Assembly: GCA_016717205.1 (NCBI GenBank) | Contig: JADKGC010000003.1 | Coordinates: forward strand, 310,001 to 374,000 | Source of the DNA: Candidatus Flexifilum breve | GTDB lineage: Bacteria; Chloroflexota; Anaerolineae; Aggregatilineales; Phototrophicaceae | DNA: 64,000 bases | Reading direction: 5' to 3' | Part shown: positions 57,937-64,000 of the stretch, piece after piece | Layout: each line of letters opens with the position of its first letter | Numbering within the stretch: position 1 is the stretch's first letter | The notes under the pieces: generated by a model | Databases searched by the model: none | What the model saw: the letters and a program-made list of their open reading frames with translations, nothing else | What the model was told of the DNA's origin: nothing | Made by a program: the position numbers and the translations under genes

Positions 57937-59286
57937 CTAACTCGGCAGCAGAATGGTCATCGTCGTGCCTTGACCGAGCGCGCTGTCCGCCGTGATCGTG
58001 CCTTTGTGTGCCTCGACAATTGACCGGGCAATCGCCAAACCAAGGCCAGATTCATCGCCGTCCGACGTTCGTGAGGGATCTGCCCGGTAGAAGCGGTCGA
58101 AGATTTTGGGCAGGTCATCCGACGCAATGCCCGAACCGGTATCCGTGACCTTCAGCGCGACTTTATCGCCCTGTGGCGCGGCGGTCAGCGTCACCGAACC
58201 GCCTTCGGGTGTGTGGCGCAGCGCATTCGTGACCAGATTGCCCAGCACCTGCACCATGCGTTCGCTGTCGACCCACACGTGCGGCAAATCCGCGCTTACG
58301 CTGACCTGCAAGTGCACCGCTGCGGCGTTGGCGGCAGGCTGGAAAGCCTCGGCGATGCGCTCCAGCAGTTCACGCGGCGGCGTGGCTGCGCACAACAAGC
58401 GCAGTTCCCCCGCATCGGCCAGCGAGAGCGTACGCAAATCTTCGACCAACCGCTTGAGCAGGTTCACTTCCTCGCTCATCGCCTGAAAGCGTTCGGGCGT
58501 TGGCTTGAGCGTGCCATCGCGCAGCGCCTCGACATAGCCGCCGATCACGGTGAGCGGCGTGCGCAGATCATGCGCGATATCGGCGGTCATCTGCTTGCGC
58601 AGTTGATTGGCGCGGTACAAGTTACTGCTCATCTCGTTGAAGGTGCGCGCCAGAATGCCCAGTTCATCTTTGGTGCGAATCTCGACCTTCTGATCCAGAT
58701 CGCCGGCGTGCATGGCCGTGATCGCCCGCGTGAGTTCGGACAGCGGACGCAGAAATTGACGGGAGAGCAGCAGGCCAATCACCAGCGCGGTTGCGCCCGC
58801 GCCGACCGCGCCAATCAGGAGTGCCTGCGTCGTCGCGGTAATGTATTGGCGTTCGCGCGGGTCGAGGGCGGGCGGCGGCTGGGCTTCCAGCACCGTCCCC
58901 ACCCGCACCCCATCGATGAGCAGCGCCGTGCCATTCGCCAATATAAACGCATCGACCGTTTCGCCGACGCGAAATGGCCCATGCCCCACGACGATGGTGT
59001 TATTTTGATCGGCCAATGCATACTGATCGGGAAAGCGAAAGCGGTCTTGCGGAGCGTCGGCGGCGCTGCCCATCCGCAGCCAGCCCTCCAAGCCAGCCCA
59101 TGTCTGATTCGTCTCGTAGTAGGTCGTCACATTCTCCATGAACAGCGCCCGCGCCTGATCGCTGCGCAGTTGATCGTAGGCACTGGAGGTCGTGCGATAG
59201 GCGAAAATGCCGACGAGGATCACGCCCAGTAAGCTGGTAATGACGAGGGTCATCGTCCACTTAAAGGCCAGCGAACGAAACATCAT
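57937..59286 (-). CDS. HAMP-domain sensor histidine kinase
   Basis: 449 aa from the ATG at 59286 (GGGAG about 9 nt upstream, inside the response-regulator end). Helix 1 (about 12-30), an extracytoplasmic sensor of about 140 residues, helix 2, HAMP (RQFLRPLSELTRAITAMHAG), HisKA with His239 in DIAHDLRTPL, and HATPase with NALRHTPEGG, DTGSGIASDDL and GLGLAIARSIVEAH. The sensor ligand is unknown. Its start overlaps or closely follows the regulator gene: a two-gene operon. Confidence 0.93.
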   Translation of the reverse strand: MMFRSLAFKWTMTLVITSLLGVILVGIFAYRTTSSAYDQLRSDQARALFMENVTTYYETNQTWAGLEGWLRMGSAADAPQDRFRFPDQYALADQNNTIVVGHGPFRVGETVDAFILANGTALLIDGVRVGTVLEAQPPPALDPRERQYITATTQALLIGAVGAGATALVIGLLLSRQFLRPLSELTRAITAMHAGDLDQKVEIRTKDELGILARTFNEMSSNLYRANQLRKQMTADIAHDLRTPLTVIGGYVEALRDGTLKPTPERFQAMSEEVNLLKRLVEDLRTLSLADAGELRLLCAATPPRELLERIAEAFQPAANAAAVHLQVSVSADLPHVWVDSERMVQVLGNLVTNALRHTPEGGSVTLTAAPQGDKVALKVTDTGSGIASDDLPKIFDRFYRADPSRTSDGDESGLGLAIARSIVEAHKGTITADSALGQGTTMTILLPS

Positions 59287-59290
59287 CGGG

Positions 59291-59977
59291 CTAGTCTCCC
59301 TCATCACGGAAGCGATACCCCACGCCAAACACGGTCAGGATGTACTGCGGATGGGCCGCGTCCGGTTCAATTTTGGCGCGCAGATTCCGCACGTGCACGT
59401 CGACCGTGCGCTCGACATTTTCGAACAGGTCGCCCTTCAGGCGTTCCAGGAGCTGCGTGCGCGTGAAGACCTGCCCCGGCGCGCTCATAAACACGATTAA
59501 CAAATCAAATTCCGAAGGCGTGAGATCAATTTTGCGACTCTCGACCCGCACCACGTGGGTCCCTTTGTCGAGCGTGACCTCGCCCACGCGCAGCACATCC
59601 GTGGTCGGTGTGGGCTCCGCCGTGCGCCGCAGCACCGCGCGAACACGCGCGACCAGTTCCGCCATGCCAAACGGCTTGGTGACGTAGTCGTCCGCGCCCA
59701 ATTCCAGACCGATGACTTTGTCGGTTTCCTCCACGCGCGCCGTCAGCATGATGACGGGTGTCTGCCGTTCCTTGCGGAAGTGGCGCATGAATTCGAGACC
59801 GTCCATTTCCGGCATCATGATATCCAGCAGTACGAGGTCGGGCTTTTCGTGCCGGGCAACATACAGCGCTTCGCGGCCATTCCGCGCCGTCACAATCCGG
59901 AAGCCATTTTCCGTCAGGTAGTCGGTCAGCAGCCGCAGCGCATTGAGTTTGTCATCGACGATCAGGAGAGTTTTCAC
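59291..59977 (-). CDS. OmpR-family response regulator
   Basis: 228 aa from a GTG at 59977 with AAAGGA 8 nt upstream. Receiver domain with phospho-acceptor Asp52 (LVLLDIMMPEMDG), Thr/Lys switch (MLTAR, TKPF), and a winged-helix output domain (LTPSEFDLLIVFM, TVDVHVRNLRAKIE, GVGYRF). Partner of the kinase that follows it. Confidence 0.95.
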   Translation of the reverse strand: MKTLLIVDDKLNALRLLTDYLTENGFRIVTARNGREALYVARHEKPDLVLLDIMMPEMDGLEFMRHFRKERQTPVIMLTARVEETDKVIGLELGADDYVTKPFGMAELVARVRAVLRRTAEPTPTTDVLRVGEVTLDKGTHVVRVESRKIDLTPSEFDLLIVFMSAPGQVFTRTQLLERLKGDLFENVERTVDVHVRNLRAKIEPDAAHPQYILTVFGVGYRFRDEGD

Positions 59978-60198
59978 CGCGCTATCCTTTCATCTGCCGC
60001 CGCAGTCCCCGCCGATTAAGTGGGCAGCATGGGCCGCGACAGGCTTTTGTTTTCGTAGTTCCTGTAAAGGTAAGTAATTCGTATTCAGAACCTGTTCAGA
60101 GCGGGTTAAGACTGCGGCAATTCCGCCCGTGAAATCTGTCCGTGCTTGGCGCAACCATAAAAGGGTCGCAGACACTTGACCTTGACGCATCGCCGACA

Positions 60199-60224
60199 TT
60201 AATTTAGACTGCAACATAAATTAA
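60199..60224. promoter_or_regulatory. Inverted repeat in the divergent two-component / LOV-kinase spacer
   Basis: TTAATTTA (60199-60206) and TAAATTAA (60217-60224) are perfect 8-bp arms with a 10-bp spacer, in the AT-rich middle of the 415-bp divergent region. Candidate regulator binding site, with the half-site spacing of about 18 bp common for dimeric regulators. The remaining spacer shows no gene. Confidence 0.45.
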
Positions 60225-60295
60225 CGCACTCAAAATTTATCGTCAATTAATTATTCTGACAGTAAGGCTTTACGACTGTCAGTTGAGTTGCGCGT

Positions 60296-60301
60296 TATAA
60301 T
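60296..60301 (+). promoter_or_regulatory. Perfect -10 box upstream of the LOV kinase
   Basis: TATAAT at 60296-60301. The -35 17 bp upstream (CGACTG) is poor, so an activator may be needed. It sits inside the longest open frame of the kinase (which would begin with TTG at 60288), and so argues for a start downstream of it. Confidence 0.45.
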
Positions 60302-60392
60302 AGATCTGATCGCAGCCACCAGTTATTCTTATGCTGGCAATGTAACACTGGTTCGCACAACTTTTACTACCCTTCAACCATCGCAGGCCAAG

Positions 60393-63035
60393 ATGAAGAT
60401 TGCCGCCGCCCAATTGATTGTCCGCCATAACCATCGTATTCCGCATCGTCTCAGACAGGCTCCATCGGATAACGCTTGGATGCAGCGGCAGATTATCGAC
60501 CACACCCCGGAAAGCCTGACGCTGGTCGACGCGCTTCAACCTGATCTCCCCATCATCTACGCGAATCCCGCGTTCGAAGCGCTCACCGGTTACTCCATCA
60601 CCGAAATCATCGGCAAGAACTGCCGCTTTCTTCAGGGGACTGACCACGACCAGCAAGAATTAGCCACCCTGCGCGCGGCGCTCCAAGCCGGGGAAGCGTG
60701 TGTGGTCACGCTGCGCAATTATCGCAAAGATGGCAGTCTGTTCTGGAATGAGCTGCACATCACCCCCATTCGCGACCCGCACGGGCAAGTTACGCACTTT
60801 CTCGGCGCGCAGAAAGATGTGACCGAGCGCAAGTGGGCGGAAGTCGCCGTCGAACTGAGCAACCAGCGCTACTACCAAATCTTCGACCGCGCCAGCGCGG
60901 TCAAGCTGATCATTGACCCGGGATCCGGCACCATCGCGGATGCGAATCTGGCCGCCGCCGCTTTTTACGGGTACCCGCGTGAACAACTGCAAACGATGTC
61001 TATCCGCGATCTCAACCCGTATGCGGAAACCGAGGTTAGCACGACCCTCCTCGCGTCTGAGCGCAGTGAGCACGGTTATTTTGAGACGCGCCACCGGCTC
61101 GCGTCCGGCGAAATGCGCGATGTCAATGTGTATGCCACCCCCGTCGACACCCCCGAAGGCCGCGTACTGTATCTGATCGTGGTCGATGTGACGCACAAGC
61201 GCCAGTCCGAGCTGCGCTATCGAGCGCTGTTCCGGCAGTCGAACGACGCTGTGTTCATTGTCGATCTCAACGGCCAGCATCTCATGGTGAATCAGCGCGC
61301 CGCGGACATGTTCGGGTATACGGTCGAGGAGCTCAGCCGCGCGACCTATCGCGATGTCGTGTATCCGCAGGATTACCCGGATACGCTGGCGTTCTACCAG
61401 CGCCTGATCGATGGTGAACAGATTACGCCATACGAATGTACACTGCGCCACAAGAATGGTCAGCCTGTGACCGCCGAAATCAACATTGAGGTGGTTCGCG
61501 ATACGGATGGCCGTCCGGTGCATTTCCAGAGCATTCTGCGCGATGTCAGCGAACGCAAACTGCTGGAAGCGGAGCTCAACCAGCGCTATCAGGAACTCGA
61601 CGGCTTCTTCTCCGTGGCGCTTGACCTGCTGTGCATCGCCGACAACAACACCGGCACCTTCCTCAAGGTCAATAAATCATGGGAAGCTACCCTCGGCTAC
61701 CCTTTGGATGAGATGCTGAGTCACCCGTTCCTCGACTTTGTTCATCCCGACGACATTCAGCCCACGCTCGACGTCGTCGAATATCTGCGCCAGCAAAACG
61801 ACTTACTCCACTTCACGAATCGCTACCGCCGCGCCGATGGTACCTACTGCTACATCGAATGGCGCGTCCATCCGGTCGGCGACATTCTCTATGCCGCCGC
61901 CCGCGACATCACCGAACGCAAGCGGATGGAAGATGATCTACGCCAGAGCGAAGCCAAATACCGACTGCTCGCCGAAAACACCTCGGATGGTCTGCTGGTC
62001 TTTGATGCAACGCTTGGACAAGTCACCTATGCGTCGCCCGCTTATGATCGGCAAAATGGCCGTCAGCCCGGCGAATTCATCGGCCTCGACCTGAGCGAAG
62101 CAATCGGCAATTTGAATCCAGATGACCGCGTGGCAGTCATGACGGCATTCGCCGATGCCGTACGCCAGCAAGCCGAAACGGCGACCTATACCTACCGGAT
62201 CGTGCTGGCATCGGGTGAGTATTCTTGGCGCGAAGACAGTGCCCGCTTCAACTATACGGCGGATGGCAACCTCAAGACGATGTACGTGATTTCGCGCGAC
62301 ATCAGCGAGCGCAAGCAGGCGCAGCAGCGAGAATTTGATCTCGCGCTCGAACGTGAACGAGTGCATCTGCTCACCACCTTCGTGCAGGATGCCGCGCACG
62401 AGTTCCGCACCCCCTTATCGATCATCAGCACCGGCACCTACTTGATGGCACGCAGCGATGACGCCCAGCGCCGCACGCTCAAAGCGGAACAAATTCACGG
62501 TGAAGTCGGGCGCATTACCGAGCTGGTCGACATGCTGCTGCTCATGGCGCGGCTCGAAAGCACGGATTTGCAGCGGTTTGCGGCGGTTGACGTTAGCAGC
62601 CTGATCATGGCGGAGGCGCAGCGGGTCGCGCTCACGAGTGGGCCAGGGCCGCGCCTGAAGTTGAGCCTGCCCGATGGGCTGCTCACGGTCTCCGGCGACG
62701 CTGAGCATCTGGCCCATGCTTTCTATCAAGTGCTCGATAATGCCTTCCGCTTCACCCCCGCCGAGGGGGCGATCACCGTGTCCGCACAGTGTGTCGAAGG
62801 CCAGATCCACATTGACATCAGCGATACGGGCATCGGCATCAGCCCGGAGGATTTGCCGCACATCTTCGAGACGTTCTGGCGGCGGGATAGTGCGCATACT
62901 ACGCCCGGTCTGGGGTTAGGTCTGCCCATCGCCCACCGCATCATCGGGCATCACGGTGGGCGCATCTGCGTAACGAGCGCGCTCGGGCAGGGAACATCCG
63001 TTACGATTACCCTGCCCGCTGCAGCGGAACGCTAA
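60393..63035 (+). CDS. LOV and multi-PAS sensor histidine kinase
   Basis: 880 aa if begun at the ATG at 60393; a later ATG at 60480 is possible. The first PAS is a LOV domain: NPAFEALTGY, then GKNCRFLQG with the photoactive Cys77, NYRKDGSLFWNELHITPI and FLGAQKDVTE, including the conserved Gln. Four more PAS domains follow (joins near DVTHKRQ, RDVSERK, RDITERK, RDISERK), then HisKA with His669 in DAAHEFRTPL and an HATPase domain (DNAFRFTPAEG, DTGIGISPEDLP, GLGLGLPIAHRI). No membrane helix, so a soluble blue-light/flavin-sensing kinase. No partner regulator lies next to it on the same strand. Confidence 0.93.
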   Translation: MKIAAAQLIVRHNHRIPHRLRQAPSDNAWMQRQIIDHTPESLTLVDALQPDLPIIYANPAFEALTGYSITEIIGKNCRFLQGTDHDQQELATLRAALQAGEACVVTLRNYRKDGSLFWNELHITPIRDPHGQVTHFLGAQKDVTERKWAEVAVELSNQRYYQIFDRASAVKLIIDPGSGTIADANLAAAAFYGYPREQLQTMSIRDLNPYAETEVSTTLLASERSEHGYFETRHRLASGEMRDVNVYATPVDTPEGRVLYLIVVDVTHKRQSELRYRALFRQSNDAVFIVDLNGQHLMVNQRAADMFGYTVEELSRATYRDVVYPQDYPDTLAFYQRLIDGEQITPYECTLRHKNGQPVTAEINIEVVRDTDGRPVHFQSILRDVSERKLLEAELNQRYQELDGFFSVALDLLCIADNNTGTFLKVNKSWEATLGYPLDEMLSHPFLDFVHPDDIQPTLDVVEYLRQQNDLLHFTNRYRRADGTYCYIEWRVHPVGDILYAAARDITERKRMEDDLRQSEAKYRLLAENTSDGLLVFDATLGQVTYASPAYDRQNGRQPGEFIGLDLSEAIGNLNPDDRVAVMTAFADAVRQQAETATYTYRIVLASGEYSWREDSARFNYTADGNLKTMYVISRDISERKQAQQREFDLALERERVHLLTTFVQDAAHEFRTPLSIISTGTYLMARSDDAQRRTLKAEQIHGEVGRITELVDMLLLMARLESTDLQRFAAVDVSSLIMAEAQRVALTSGPGPRLKLSLPDGLLTVSGDAEHLAHAFYQVLDNAFRFTPAEGAITVSAQCVEGQIHIDISDTGIGISPEDLPHIFETFWRRDSAHTTPGLGLGLPIAHRIIGHHGGRICVTSALGQGTSVTITLPAAAER

Positions 63036-63041
63036 CCCGGC

Positions 63042-64000
63042 CTAAGGCGTAAACGTAAACTGCATCAGGCAGAAGTCACCGCTGGGGTTGAAGCTGTTAA
63101 ACGAGCCGGTGACGGTGCCATCGTCCATGACCTGCGACAGACTGAGTGACGCCCCTGAACCGTCATCCTTGAAGTCCATGTAGACCCAGTTGCCGCCCTG
63201 ATTCGTCAGCAGATAGCTGGTATCGGCTGTTCCAATCACTACACCATCTGCGGTGGTTGTCATCGTCGCCTCAGTGAAGGTCGGCACGGTCGGCAGCAGA
63301 GCTTCCGGGCATTCCAGACCGGGGATCGGCGCCCATGTCACATTGAAACTGCCATCCGGCACGACGATGGTTTCGATTGTGCCGCTGTCAGAGCTGGCGG
63401 CATCCGGCGTCGGCGTCGGTTCGGCCAGCTCTGCGCCCGGGACGGCAATGTCGATCATCGCATAGCAGATATTGCCCGAACCATCTTGCTGTGACCAACT
63501 GATATTGCCTGTGCCATCCGGTTCGATGTAGACGAAGATGTCATAGCGCGGGCTGGCGTCGTTGCCGCTGTCGTATTGATACATGCCATCGCCCAGGCTG
63601 TAGACGACCTGCGTCCCTGTCCCGTAATCGAGCAGCAGACTGCCATCGTCCTGCACGTCGATGTTCACCTCAGCGAACTGCGGTGGCGTGTTGACGTCAC
63701 CACACACCTGCGGGTCGGTGTACTGCGGTTCACCGGCCAGGTACAGCCCGCGGATGATCGGCGCAGGTTCAGTCATGATGGGCGCGGGCGTCGCATTCGG
63801 GTCGGGCGTTCCGGCGACCGGTGTGGAAATCGGCACGGGCGTCTCAATTGAGATCAACGCCGGGCACACCGACTCATCCGCGGTCACGAGTTCGAGATTG
63901 AACGTCCCTTCTCGGGTGCAGCCGCCCGCTTCCTGATCGATAATGTGCACTTCGATGAGGTCAGGTGCGACGACGCGGTATTCGGTCGTGATCGTCCGCT
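63042..64000 (-). CDS. Secreted or surface protein with Pro/Thr linkers (partial, N-terminus beyond right edge)
   Basis: The reverse-strand frame is open from the right edge to the stop at 63042 (about 319 codons visible). It shows alternating beta-rich domains of about 110 residues (RGLYLAGEPQYTDPQVCGDV; IETIVVPDGSFNVTWAPIPG) joined by Pro/Thr linkers (TPVPISTPVAGTPDPNATP; AEPTPTPDAAS) with scattered cysteines. No family is recognised. The linkers imply an exported protein. It is convergent with the LOV kinase, 6 bp apart. Confidence 0.75.
   Translation of the reverse strand, partial: RTITTEYRVVAPDLIEVHIIDQEAGGCTREGTFNLELVTADESVCPALISIETPVPISTPVAGTPDPNATPAPIMTEPAPIIRGLYLAGEPQYTDPQVCGDVNTPPQFAEVNIDVQDDGSLLLDYGTGTQVVYSLGDGMYQYDSGNDASPRYDIFVYIEPDGTGNISWSQQDGSGNICYAMIDIAVPGAELAEPTPTPDAASSDSGTIETIVVPDGSFNVTWAPIPGLECPEALLPTVPTFTEATMTTTADGVVIGTADTSYLLTNQGGNWVYMDFKDDGSGASLSLSQVMDDGTVTGSFNSFNPSGDFCLMQFTFTP

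Overview
This window reads as a chromosomal segment of a GC-rich free-living heterotroph. A Chloroflexota (Anaerolineae-like) origin is my inference, from the density of LacI-regulated sugar ABC transporters, Thr/Pro-linker secreted proteins, LysM and SH3 domains, DUF4405-like cytochromes and short ApbE proteins. No rRNA, tRNA, CRISPR array, transposase or phage gene was recognised.

Region 1 (1-24 kb) is sugar uptake. A LacI repressor running off the left edge is divergent from a long operon: GH94 phosphorylase, solute-binding protein, very long lipoprotein binding protein, permease pair, frameshifted NHL/Yip1 membrane protein, DUF5696-like protein, second permease pair. A strong terminator follows. 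Two more LacI-headed ABC loci follow: 16.4-20.8 kb and 20.9-25.4 kb. Palindromic operators sit at or just after the -10 boxes of at least two of the three control regions.

Region 2 (24.9-41.8 kb) is a direct tandem duplication of about 8.4 kb. Each unit holds the 3' end of a solute-binding protein gene, a VCBS/ASPIC-UnbV protein, a LysM-Ig-GT2 membrane glycosyltransferase, a GT-C (GT39/83-like) membrane glycosyltransferase and a GH18-like protein without the catalytic glutamate. The breakpoints share the 9-bp microhomology GCAACATCG. The copies differ at about twenty sites, nearly all 1-3 bp indels, and broken frames alternate between copies. This looks either like an unpolished or misassembled repeat, or like a very young duplication in decay.

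Region 3 (41.7-48.2 kb) has a 58-aa membrane protein, an aldo/keto reductase, and a reverse-strand operon for a ribose/xylose-type ABC transporter plus FGGY (xylulokinase-like) kinase. Region 4 (48.4-54.0 kb) has two tandem SH3-SGNH hydrolases, a methyltransferase and a frameshifted GH3 beta-glucosidase.

Region 5 (54.2-57.6 kb) is a compact, probably extracytosolic flavin electron-transfer cluster: FMN-binding lipoprotein, DUF4405-like cytochrome b, unknown two-TM protein, second FMN-binding protein, and ApbE flavin transferase. Region 6 (57.9-64 kb) has an OmpR/HAMP two-component pair, a divergent LOV-containing multi-PAS histidine kinase (probable blue-light sensor), and a secreted protein running off the right edge.
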